A stretch of DNA of 64,000 nt from Trichosphaerium sp. ATCC 40318 (taxonomy: Eukaryota; Discosea; Flabellinia; Trichosidae): NCBI GenBank assembly GCA_038496445.1, contig JALMLS010000216.1:248001-312000 (forward strand), read 5' to 3'. The translations under genes and the position numbers were made by a program. Of this stretch, positions 11,789 through 22,600 are shown piece by piece. The notes under the pieces were generated by a model. The model worked only from the letters and a program-made list of their open reading frames with translations, was not told where the DNA came from and did not search any database. Each line of letters opens with the position of its first letter. The first letter of the stretch is position 1.

Positions 11789-13285
11789 TTAGTACTTAAC
11801 GCAAATATTTACATAAAGCCCATTACACACTCCCATAACTTCTGAAATGAAATCACCATAAACATAACAAAGTTCAGGCCTTAGGGCATCGATGGTCTCG
11901 TCCATTATTGTAGTACAGTAGATATCAAGGGAATGTACACCTTTGAGTGCTTTGATGCCTTCATCAGTGATCTTGGCACATTCACTCACAGAAATGGCAT
12001 GGACCCCTGCTAATGCTTTGATACCTTCATCAGTAACAGAAGTATACGACAGATCAATAAAATTGACGCCTTTGAGTGCTTTGATACCTTCATCAGTGAT
12101 GTTAGCACATCCACTCACAGAAATGGTATGGACCCCTGCCAATGCTTTAAGACTTTTATCAGTAACAGAAGTACACGACAGATCAATACAATGAACACCT
12201 TTAAGCGCTCTGATACCTTCATCAGTGATGTTAGTGCATCCACTCACAGAAATGGCATGGACCCCTGCTAATGCTTTGATACCTTCATCACTGATAGTGT
12301 CAAGACCATCTAGACAAATAGTATGGGTTCCTTGTAATACTTTGAGACCTTTATCTGTGATAGCAGTACACGAAAGATCAATACAATGAACGCCTCTGAG
12401 GGATTTGATTCCTTCATCTGTTATTTTTGTGTTCTCTAGAGAGATACTGTGGACGCCTTTGAGAGCCTCAATACCTTTGTTTGTAATGTAGGAGCAGTTT
12501 CTAAGAATTATCTTATGTACACCTTGTAAAGCTGTTAATCCTTTGTCTGTTATAACTGTATCACTAACATCAATACAATAAACACCTTTCATATATTTGA
12601 ACCCTTTATCTGTTATTGAAGTGTCTGAAAGGTTGATGGTATGGATACCTGTCAGTATTTTAAGTGCCTTATCTGTTAGGCCGTCACACCCCTCTGAAGA
12701 ATACCTACGGATCCCACTTAAATTAATCTTGTGTACACCTCTTAGTTCTTTGAGACCACGAGCACTTATTTGTTGACAATAGCTTAAATCTATTGTATGA
12801 ACACCTGATATTGCTTGCAGATCAGAGTTGGTCATTTGACGATTTGATGATCTTTTAATGTGGTGACACCCAGCTAACAATGAGTACAAATTTGTAATAT
12901 TACAATTCATCACAATTATACTATTGTTCATGATACCCTTGTAACTTCTAGCGAGTAGAATATCTTCAACTTTAGAAAGGGTTACTTGCTCATAACCAAC
13001 AATATCATGAATAATATCAGCAATAAAATGGCATGATTGGGCAGCAGAATATCTATCTTTACCTCTTGTATAACTTAAGATATTTGAAATAACTTCTGGT
13101 GGAAAGTCTGTTACAATAAAGGGTTCTTTGTGTGATGTCACGTGGGTAAGTGTACTAATAAAAATGAGTGAAAGCAGGGCTATGATATCATAATGGCAAA
13201 CAAGACTCTTGCACTTTTTATTTTTCTCTAGACGTTTTTTTCCTTCAGTTGGAAATATTTGTAAGGCGCACGTGTCGTCACTCAC
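11789..13285 (-). CDS. F-box / leucine-rich-repeat protein, 14 repeats
   Basis: An essentially intronless frame of 498 codons. An F-box lies at residues about 60-105 (DFPPEVISNILSYTRGK, then AAQSCHFIADII). About 14 LRRs of 21-22 residues follow, with consensus GVHxIDLSxTxITDEGIKAL, the cysteine/AMN1-like LRR class. Repeats 9-13 alternate between a 21-aa form (IDLSCTSVTD) and a 22-aa form (ISVSGCANITD), a two-repeat higher-order unit. Expected role: substrate adaptor of an SCF-type E3 ligase. The hydrophobic stretch before the F-box (IIALLSLIFIST) may be an untranslated 45-50-nt intron rather than a membrane segment, since a TTATTAG acceptor lies there. A paralogue is at 52184-53257. Confidence 0.9.
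   Translation of the reverse strand: MSDDTCALQIFPTEGKKRLEKNKKCKSLVCHYDIIALLSLIFISTLTHVTSHKEPFIVTDFPPEVISNILSYTRGKDRYSAAQSCHFIADIIHDIVGYEQVTLSKVEDILLARSYKGIMNNSIIVMNCNITNLYSLLAGCHHIKRSSNRQMTNSDLQAISGVHTIDLSYCQQISARGLKELRGVHKINLSGIRRYSSEGCDGLTDKALKILTGIHTINLSDTSITDKGFKYMKGVYCIDVSDTVITDKGLTALQGVHKIILRNCSYITNKGIEALKGVHSISLENTKITDEGIKSLRGVHCIDLSCTAITDKGLKVLQGTHTICLDGLDTISDEGIKALAGVHAISVSGCTNITDEGIRALKGVHCIDLSCTSVTDKSLKALAGVHTISVSGCANITDEGIKALKGVNFIDLSYTSVTDEGIKALAGVHAISVSECAKITDEGIKALKGVHSLDIYCTTIMDETIDALRPELCYVYGDFISEVMGVCNGLYVNICVKY
11930..12840 (-). repeat. tandem 63-66-bp LRR-coding repeats
   Basis: The LRR-coding DNA is a tandem array whose units are alternately 63 and 66 bp. The phrase coding for DEGIKAL recurs almost identically in the distal units, and the 11940-12290 segment is the most homogeneous. 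This points to recent expansion by unequal exchange or gene conversion. Confidence 0.8.
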
Positions 13286-13306
13286 AAATTTTTTTCAAAA
13301 GCAGAG

Positions 13307-13459
13307 GGTTTGCACTACTTTTCGCAAAAGTAACTAGAGCCACGATTGACTAAAAAATGCACTACTTTCTTGCAAAATGTTGTACAAAAGCCCTCCAAAA
13401 AAACGGATTTCGAAGAAATAGAACAAGGCTGCCTACTTTCGCGAAATGTAGTGCAAACC
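13307..13459. repeat. imperfect 26-bp inverted repeat upstream of the LRR gene
   Basis: The arms 13307-13332 (beginning GGTTTGCACTAC) and 13434-13459 (ending GTAGTGCAAACC) are reverse complements with two mismatches. A third related copy (TGCACTACTTTCTTGC) lies between them at about 13358. The element starts about 20 bp upstream of the ATG at 13285 on the minus strand, so it could be a promoter or operator-like element, or a hairpin. Confidence 0.8.
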
Positions 13460-13603
13460 CAGCTTGTTGTTTGTAGTCAAAAAGTCAAAACTAAGAAAAA
13501 AAACGTTACAATCTGGGTGGAAAACAAAAAAACAAGCCTAAAACCATTTGCAGTTGAAAAAAAAAGACTACAAAAACTGCGTACCCTACTAATTGTTTAT
13601 TGC

Positions 13604-14034
13604 TAAGCGAATGAGGTTTTGAATATTTAGTAGCCTGATTACGTTTTAATTGGCTGCTACTTGTATATTTCAGTATTGCCATGTCTAGTTGCTGCAAAAG
13701 GGTTGTATTTGATTCATGCAAAACACGTTCGAGATGAGTTACAAATGCTTCTTGATGTTTCGACTTAATCTGAGCTAAAGCATCTGTATGTGTCTCACGA
13801 AGGTACACTAGAGCCTGTTCTACTGATACACCACAGATGTTCATTATATGTAGCGTTTGAAGGATGTAATGACGGCTTAAGGCATTCGTTAAGTTTTAAA
13901 ATGCCGTTTTGAACCGTTGATAGAGCTGTTGTAAATTTCAACTGAAGCTCGAAACAAACTGAGCTCTTTTGCAAGACAATGTATTCCAGAGTGAGCGATT
14001 CGCTATTCCGAGAATGCCTCCAAGCGGATAACAA
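13604..14034 (-). CDS. small helical hypothetical protein, frame interrupted
   Basis: Two overlapping minus-strand frames look coding. The first runs from the ATG at 14034 (MLSAWRHSRNSESLTLEY) to about 13860. The second starts near 13850 (ICGVSVEQALVYLRETH) and contains HLERVLHESNTTLLQQLD, predicted helical. The change of frame is near 13840-13870, where I find no 40-60-nt GT-AG intron that fixes it. The possibilities are a frameshift, a non-canonical intron or two small genes. The 3' end is also unclear, because a GTACGC donor lies just before the downstream frame ends. No family is recognised. Confidence 0.35.
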
Positions 14035-14272
14035 CTTAACTTTGAACTGTTTTGACGTTTTTCTAAGAACTGCTACAGCGATTAAGTTGACACTCTAGTC
14101 TGGCGTTTGTTTACAAACCTGTACTGATTGTTATTTTCCTAACTATTGAAGAGATGGTATAGAAACTCCAAAAAACCAACAAGAGATCACACAATGGAGT
14201 TATTTATGTTACAAGTCTATTATACAAAACGAGTTTTTCTCATTTGTTTCTTTTTTGCTTGGGCTTTGTTTT

Positions 14273-15374
14273 TTAATGGAATTGCTGCGATAACCACAAA
14301 GCAAAATCCCTGTAACTAACGCCTTCTTGTAAGGCCTTATTATATAGTTCATTCATATCACAATTATTAATCTCGTGACCAGAAACCATATCGCTGAGAT
14401 TAATCATAACACCGTAAGCATTAAACAATCTACAAAAAAAAAAAGTTAGATGAGTATCCAAATCACGTGATTTTTGTAGACTAATTTTTAGCGTACTCTT
14501 TTTTAACTTGTCCTAGTTCATCCTGGCTTCGCGTTACATAAATCTACAGCATGAATCAGACGAAATACTCGAAGAAAAAGAACGGTCTAAAAGGCTGTAT
14601 TTGAACAACGAACGCACTCGGTGGTTTTTGTTTACTGAAGAAAGAGTTGACGCTAACGCAGCACTTTGCTCTGTTAATTCTGTTACTTTCCTACACGCAG
14701 TTTCTACCATATTCTCTCGCTCTGTTTCAAATCTTTTGAACTAGGTTCGATGAGATTTAAACAAAATAAGAAAAAAATAGGAAAACACCAACATCAAAAC
14801 TTGTCATTTCATTATGCAAAGAAAACATAGTACTTACGCATTTATCACATTCTATGAGTAACTAGAAACAAAAATCGTAAGGGATCGAACATTTTTTCAA
14901 AAAAAAGCTTTACCTGGTCTAATTGTTGTGTCTTTAAATTTAATCTCGCTTCTAATTCATCCTTTTCTCTTAGTTTTTGTAGCAACTCTTGTTTTTCTAG
15001 CCGCGGTTTTAGTTAACGGCTACTTTTTTTCTGTTTCTTTTTCAAAATTCTTTACCTTGCTCTGATTTTATTAGTTCTGCTTCCAACGCTCTTCTAGATA
15101 GTTCAGATGCAGTTATACGTGTAGCAAATTCGCCAACAAGCTTTGTAAGCGAAATTTTGTCTATTGGCTGTAAATACATCTACGAATACGATAATGACGT
15201 ACCTGAAGCACCATTTGGGCGTATTATGTGCCTACGTTTCGAAATAGAGAAGGATAAGTCGTTCAATTTCCTCTTTTTTAAAATCGATTTTGATGGACTC
15301 CTTGTTGGCGTTGTAGGCATATTAATGTAGTTTTCTTTATCAGAAAAGCTTCTGCGTGTTTCTTGAGTTGTCAT
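14273..15374 (-). CDS. coiled-coil protein with basic Ser/Pro-rich N-terminus, unknown
   Basis: Start ATG at 15374 (MTTQETRRSFSDKEN). The first exon ends at a GTACGT donor and contains TPTRSPSKSILKKRK, a Ser/Thr-Pro-rich basic patch resembling CDK-phosphorylated regions, followed by LSFSISKRR. Middle exons (about 15060-15180 and 14930-15000) are Leu/Glu/Lys-rich and predicted coiled coil. A further exon at about 14600-14745 is also helical. The last exon, about 14273-14430, gives a short globular-looking end (LSDMVSGHEINNCD) and stop. Basic linear-motif head, coiled coil and small C-terminal domain is the layout of several kinetochore or spindle proteins, but no family motif is definite. Boundaries between 14440 and 14600 are uncertain. 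Confidence 0.5.
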
Positions 15375-15569
15375 GATTGAATGTCTGAGTCTATATAACC
15401 GATACAAACCGTTAAGCAGAGCGGGAAAAATCAACTTTTTTTTAAGTCACAAAAGGCGTCGGTTGTTATGTTAAATCTTGCTCAAGAGCTATGGCATGAT
15501 GGGTTTTATGTTATTTACTACAAGGTTACGTCAAGTGTCATGGAAACGATATTAGGATAATTGTACATT

Positions 15570-18500
15570 TTATTTGCTTTCAGTATTTCTTTTAAAAACG
15601 GAGCAAATTTCATCAAAGGTAAGCCTTTCTTCGGGATTAAAAGACCAACATTTTAGTGTAAGTTCCATAAGCCATACTGGCGTTTCTATAGGCATCTTTG
15701 GATGTGATCCCTTTTGGTATGTATAAGCGACAAATATCAATAAATGGAGACTTGTATTTCTTTAAAAAAGGTTAAAACAAACGCGCACTTTATCTCGTAT
15801 TCCTTCAGCCAAAGTCAGAAAATCATGAGAACCTTCATGTGGTTCCTTTCTAGCCTACGAAAATAACCAGTCAACAACAGCTGTCACAATATAAAGTAAT
15901 TCATGCAGCAATAAAAAAAAAAGAGAGAAAATGGCTTACCAGGCACTCAAAACAAACACAGCTAAACATCCAGGCATCTGAAGCATTAGAATAAATCCTA
16001 CCTGAACCAATACTCTCAGGTGCCATCCACCTTAAAAAACACAAATGTTAGAAACAAAGAATCCAGAATTTTACTACTTCGATAATTGATTTAGTGTACC
16101 TTATTGGTCCTGTTAGAGCCTTTGTCCTTCCTTTAGTGCCAAGTTTAAGATTTCTTGATAATCCGAAATCTGATATCTTGGGCACACCAGTATCGGATAA
16201 TAATATGTTTCCTGTACACTTGTAAATGACAAGCCAAACCCTTTTATCTTTTTTAACTTACTAGCTGCCAAATCTCTGTGCACAAAACCCTCCTTATGGA
16301 TATGTAACATACCTCGAGCAACTCCAATAAGAAGCTCAAGCCTATATTTAAGAGTCATATCGGTTGATAGGTCAAATAAATAGCGATCCAAGGAACCTCG
16401 AGAATAATACCTAAAATACAGTAAATAAACCAAAAAGTTCAAATCTTATTAATATCGATCAAAAAGTTTCATTTATATTACTTACTCCATGACTATTCCT
16501 CTATGGTTCTGTTCTAGAATAACTCCAAATAATTGGGTCACGTGCTTATGAGGTCGCATAGCGCTCATAACTGATACTTCATCAAGGAACTCTGTGTAAG
16601 CATCTTTAGCAATATTAATGCCCATCTTAACAGCCACATTAATGGCTCGCCACTCCCTAGAATCAAACATAAGCACACTTCCAAGCGAACCCATTTCTGA
16701 GTAAATAAGAAGACACGTACCCTCTATAAACAATACCGTAGTTACCGTCTCCAATAATCTCTTTCAAAACAACCTCTGTCATTGGTAACATAATGTCAGC
16801 AATGTTACTCCTTGTTTGTTTGTATTCGAGTGCTACTGTTTCTATTGATGGCTCATCTAGCCATCTAGGTGAGTACCTGTCCCTCGCAGTAACTTTTTCA
16901 CGTCTTTTTATACCCAAGGCATAAAAGATAAGTATACATGCTACAAGCACTAACACAGCGCCAACAGCTGCAGCTGAGCATAAAACTATTAAGTTTGTTC
17001 CTATTTTGGCGTAAGAACAAGACAAAAATAGCAACAGTACGTACGATCCTTTGCTTCCTTAGGTGTTTGTACAGAAACACTTGTCGGCGTTTGAGGCAAA
17101 TCATTAACTATACACTTAAGTCAGGTTCAAAGTTCTTAACATGCCCACATAAAGTAAGCTCATACATACCGTTCCATAGTTCTACAAAGCTTTCAAGTAA
17201 TGATGCAGCAACAGAAGAAAATTTTAGCTTTTGTGTAAAACCAAATGTCACGTGTGTATCATTGATTACATAAGAACTAATACCAGCTAGAGATAATAAA
17301 AAAAGTGAGCTTAAGTTTTTTCTTTGATGAAATTCATGAGTTCTTCCTTACCTCCTCTGTTTTCAATTGTATCAATGTCGGTTATAATATCAAAATATTC
17401 TACAGGATTACCTGTATCATCAAATAGGAATGCTCTTGGTGAAAACTGACGGTCAGTAGGCAGAGTTCTTAGATAAAAATCAAAAACTAAACCAAAGCGA
17501 TTGTCATTATTAAATACAAACTGCTGACCTAAAAAAAGAGTCACATCACGTGCATGAATAATAAGTATAAACAAAATCAAATAACACCAGCGACACCTAC
17601 CATAACCGAGTATTTCATACTGTGCACGATCAAGTTTAGAGATAACAACAGGTGAAGAAAGAAGTGTTAAGTTTTGCCCATGCAAAGTATACAATTCAAC
17701 ACTATTCTTTGTACTGCTATCATCAGCAATACTAGGCAAAGCCCTAGCTGAACAACAGTAAGTATATAACACGAAAATAATAGTTAACACTTTGTCATTA
17801 CATACCAAGCATAACACGGTCATCTTTTAATCCAAAAAAATGTGTCAACTTGCTAAATCCACCTTGGGCGGGAGTAGGCAAATTAAATAATACTGACATT
17901 TCTCTAACTACATTCAAGTCCATGTCATAAGATGAAACAAGAATTGTTTCAGAACCAGAGAACTTCCATATCACCCCAAGTGTATTCGGACCAATGACTG
18001 CCATTTTAACAGATCGAAATTCTCTACGTCCATCCACAATCACTGAGGACACCTGCTTTCCTCCAGTGTACTTAGATACCACCACACGAGTCTTATTAAA
18101 TAAAGAAGCTGTAAAAAATGACCCTGGTTCTTCAAGTGAAACTAAATCAAAACAAGAAAGAGTCTGTCGTAGTGGTTCTTCATCGCTAAAAGAAACCTGT
18201 GATTACTGAAGAAGCAAAAAAACGGTTTTAGGACATACCTTCTATATGTATACCCACTAACAACCCTGGATTCAAGCTCCCAATCACCATTAATAGTGAG
18301 AGTAGACACTATAAGATCGATAGGCTGAAAAACTTGAAACCCCGTGAAATACACAACCGAAATTGTAGAATCGTTTACAAATTGTGCGTGTTGTATCAAT
18401 CTGGCGTCATGGTCAATAGATGTAGATGTAGAAGGGCACCTAGAACGAATTTACAAATCAAGTAGACAATCACCAAATTTAGTAAATGGCGAATAACGTC

Positions 18501-19028
18501 AACAGCTCAAACAACGCAGTCTGTGCTGCCAAACGTCCACAACGCGTATACGTTGTATTATAAGGGTTGTAAGGGAGTAAACGCTTACCATCGGGCTATT
18601 TCCCGAAAAGAAGATGTGTTGTTATCGCACTCTGTTGCGATTTGTTCGTTCAATTGTAAGCAATTCTCAATATAGCTTCCATTTCGACTGTTATAAATAA
18701 CGTGTATCTTGTTTTCCGAATTTACGAGCACAACTGGAGAAAAACTAGTGCCAAATCCCCTATCTACAAGCGCACAGTTAATATAGGATAGTAGCTATTG
18801 TCCAAAACGACTAGTGGAGAATCTTTCTTCGTTACCACAAAACGCGCATTATGTTGCGCCCATGTTATTTAAACGTTATGACACGTACTGTAGCTGATGC
18901 TACAGCATGAAAAAAAACGTACCTAGTGAAAAGTCTTCCAGACTAGCCTGGCATATTACAGGCGCTTGTGCATGTATTAAAACAATTGCAGATAGCAAAA
19001 TTGTATAAACTGTAGTTACGAGATTCAT
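15570..19028 (-). CDS. receptor-type tyrosine kinase
   Basis: A type I membrane tyrosine kinase over about 15 exons. Start at 19028 with a signal peptide (hydrophobic TVYTILLSAIVLIHA) cleaved near AQA. The ectodomain (about 17300-18980) has aromatic and Val-rich strands with no family I can name; it may be a beta-propeller-like fold. The membrane segment at about 16920-16990 is followed by basic residues. Kinase motifs: glycine loop IGDGNYGIVYRG, VAVK, catalytic loop HRDLAARN (restored when the GTAAGT intron near 16215-16262 is removed), DFGLSR, WMAPES and a C-lobe CWSFNPEERL. HRDLAARN with the C-lobe CW is diagnostic of the TK group rather than TKL. The stop is at 15570-15572. It probably signals at the plasma membrane; the ligand is unknown. 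Confidence 0.88.
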
Positions 19029-19285
19029 GATATAAACTCAATCTAATGCCACGTATACATTTGATATGGTTGCATAGACCACTTCATGCAATATAATATA
19101 ACCCAAAAAAGGTTTGACAGGCAAAAACTCCGAAGAAGCTTGGTTATTGTTGTTTTTCATTGTGCAAGCAAGGCAAAGAAACACAGCATTATTATAAAAA
19201 GTTTATCTCCAACGAGTGGAACAAAAAACAAGCTCACTCCAAAATTATTTACACACGGATGGCTACTAATACATACATAAATTAT

Positions 19286-19611
19286 TCATCCGCTACAGCT
19301 CCTAAAAAATATTGTATAAGCATAAAAACTACAAATTCTATTGAAAACAACACTCACTGAGTTTGACGCTTCTTCTCGACTCCTTCCGTCGCCTAGGGCT
19401 CCTATCAGACCTACCAGAGTGTAACTCCCTAGAACTGCCTTTATGCCCACTATCACGCATAGCAGAAAGGTCAACTGAGCCACCACGTCTGAATAACATT
19501 GTAAGGACATTGTTACATCAAAAATAATTTTTTTTTCTTCATAGTTACCGTGGCCTGAATATGCGCCCAAATACGAAAAAACTTGGTAAAACATTCACAG
19601 CAACACGCCAT
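19286..19611 (-). CDS. small Cys-headed, Arg/Ser-rich protein
   Basis: Three exons joined in phase. ATG 19611 gives MACCCECFTKFF, then comes an intron starting GTAACT, then a middle exon rich in Arg, Ser and Gly (SGRSDRSPRRRKES). A GTGAGT...TTTTAG intron precedes a last exon coding RSCSG-stop at 19286. Total about 72 aa. The N-terminal cysteine cluster next to aromatic and basic residues looks like a palmitoylation site, so a membrane-anchored small basic protein is plausible. No homologue is recognised. It lies between, and on the same strand as, two kinase genes. Confidence 0.5.
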
Positions 19612-19684
19612 AATAAGTATAGGATATATAATATGTACATAATAGTTCGAGAGAACAAACAAAAAAAAAATCAAAAAAAAATTC

Positions 19685-22600
19685 TCAAGATTGAGTTTCT
19701 TGGCTTTCTTCTGAGGACCTGTTATTTCGACGTTTTTTCTTTTTCTTTGATGCAACACTATTAGGTTGACTTTCAACTCCAGGGACAGTCAATAAATCAT
19801 TATCTGACATTGACTTCCCTTCACTCTTTCTCTTATCATGTTTTTTACCCTTGTGATCAGATTTTTCTCCAGAAGAAGATCTAGACGTAGATTGCGATGA
19901 AGCACGCTTACTATGACCTTTCTTCTTTTTAGACTTTGTAGGTGTAGGTGCAGGAGCCTTAAGCACTACAGAAGACACTTAGTAAAGAAGAGAAAACACA
20001 AAAGAAGCAAAAGATAAGCTCAAAAGAAAATCTCGAACAACGTACCAACACCATGCTGTTCAAGAACTTTTTCAGCCTCGAGATAAGTATCATCGAATGC
20101 AATATAAATATGTGTAGGCCTTTCTTCAGATATACTCCGTAATTGTTCACGGTGATCTTCAATAAGCTTCCTTGTTTTCTCCATGAATACCTCTTCAGCA
20201 ACTTTAAGCTGCTTGGATTGTACTTTCTCTAATTTCTTCTTTAAAGCTGCAGCTTGCTCTGGAACACCACCGGCAGATAAACCACTACGTTCATGCAAAG
20301 CAATGAGCTCTTTCTAAAGCTTGTATAAGTAAAGAAACCTCACTCTACAAAAAACTTGGAAACCAAGTTGTTTTTCAACTACGCACCTCATGTGTATCAA
20401 TCAAATCAAGTTGTTCTTTATGTATTATCTCCAAAAGCATTTTACTATCATTCTTATGCTTCAAGTGATAGTCTACAACATGTTTTTGCTACAAAAAAAC
20501 AGACGTTAGTATTCGGCTATTTCGCTTCAATAACATGTTAATTACCTGATGCTGTGTCACGCGCTGATACAAAAATTGGTAGTATGTTATTTCAGCCTTA
20601 TTAATAGCTTGAATATGTCGCTCTTTAAGATCAGAAATCTCTTTTTCTTGTGCAGCAGTAACAAGCTTTAAATCCTCCTTATACGTCCTGTTGAGCGATT
20701 CTCGCTGACGAACATGATGCTGAGTGATAATCTCAGCTTCATCCTTCTGTTGCCTAGGCAGTAAAGTAAGTCGTGAGAACTTTTTCCTTCAGATAAACAG
20801 AAAAATGAGCGTACTGGTCAAGTTTGGCCAAAAACGCAGCTTCTTGTTCTTCTTGCTTCTTATTGAACTGATCCCTGATGTACTGAATTTTTGCTTTAAT
20901 CTCCTTAGCTGCCATACTTCGTCTATTCCTGTTCTTGAACTCTTGTTCACGACGGCGAAGTTCAGTTTTTTGTTGATTCTTTGTGCGTTTAAAAGCTTTC
21001 ATTTCACGCTTTTGATCTAATAAAACAGTCAATCACAACGTCGTCAGTACATTAACTTTATACATACCAGTGCCCAAAAGAGTATCAGATTGATCTTTTT
21101 CAATTTTTTGAACTTTCTGCTGTTGACTGGACTCAAGATTATACATTTGCTCATGATGAGTGATAAGCAATGGTCCCTTCTTTTCAAGAGCTTCAAGCTC
21201 TAATTGTTGTAGTGCTTTTTCTTTTTCTAACTTCACCGTGAACTTTTCTTTTTGTTGCTTTGTAACCATCGTAAAATTAGCTTAAGAAAAAACAACACAT
21301 TAGTCACAATAACAAATAATTATTTCAAAAGAAAAAAGATTTTAAACTGGTTTTTGTTCAGTCTGTCTATCGTTTGATTTTTTTTTTTTTTGAATTCGCA
21401 CGCAGCTCAGCTTCTGTATTGAAATCAAAAATAAGGTTTGTACCCAAAAACTTTTTCAACTCAACACTGTAGCTTTCTTCGAGTTGAACCTTTCTCATTT
21501 CATGCTCTTGTGATAAAGCTTCAGTTTGAACCTCATGAATACGCTCCATTTCAACAATAGACCATCCAATATCAAACTTCATCTTTTTATCTTTCATTTG
21601 ATCCTTCGACACTAAAAACAAAGATGTCATGATTAAAAAAAAGATCCAAAATCAAAGATTCACAAATAGAAAAAAAAAATCACTTACTCTTTGCTTGGCG
21701 CCAAACGTTTTTTTCATCCTTCAACCGAGTTTTCTCCTCGCTTTTAAGATCACTTTGGGTCTTTTTAAGGCTATCAGCTTTAACTCTAGCCAACTGTCGT
21801 TCTTCATCCTAACTTGGGCGTAAATACAGCAAAAAAAAAATCCAAAACCAAAAACTATATTTTGTCAAATCGTATTATCTAAAAACAGCCCGATGCGGTC
21901 GGGTAAACATTCAAAAAACTACAAAAAAGCTAACCTTGAATTTCTTGGCCATATTCTTAACCTCCAAGGCATGACTGGCAACGGCAGTATCATTTTCGTG
22001 TTTGTGGTGACGCATACCCTTTTTCCTTTTCTCCCCGTACTTTTTATTTAATTCACTCGTTTGCGCTTTAAATTGTGCTTGCATTGTATCCTAATAATAT
22101 CAGTTAGCACAAGAGTGATAATAATTTTTGTTTACCCGTTCACGTTTTTGTGTAGATTCGAGTTTCTCGCGTTCTCTGAGATCTATTTACATTATTTAGC
22201 ACACAATAACATTCCCATAAACTACCTCTGGCTTGTTGGATCCTCAAAAATTTAAGCTGAGCCTTCATTAGCTTCTTATTCCTGTCAACCTTAGCTTGAT
22301 AATTCTTCTCACGTCGAGTTGCTGTTCGAGAAGCTTTCAGCGTTGGCCTATCTGTACAATGTATGAGTGTAAACTCTGTATAATATATTTAACATACCCT
22401 TGCGCTGTGGTCGTTGTTGTGGTGCATCACGCTTCTTAGGTTCAGATGGCCCTGTTGATTTCTTTCCTTTTGGTGAAGAGGCTTGAGCAGGTTGCTTGAA
22501 TGGGTTCATGCTTGCAGGTTTATCTTTTGATGGGGAAGCAGCGCTGTCAGGCTTACTACCAGCAGGTGGAGGTTGAGGCATTGCTTCATCTTCGGTCTCT

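Noticed and set aside
11930-12840. Possible CRISPR-like or satellite array
   Set aside because: The periodic units are codon-phased LRRs inside one long open frame, not spaced direct repeats.
13137-13200. Transmembrane helix before the F-box of the LRR protein
   Set aside because: The hydrophobic stretch coincides with a possible 48-nt intron ending TTATTAG, so a membrane anchor cannot be claimed.
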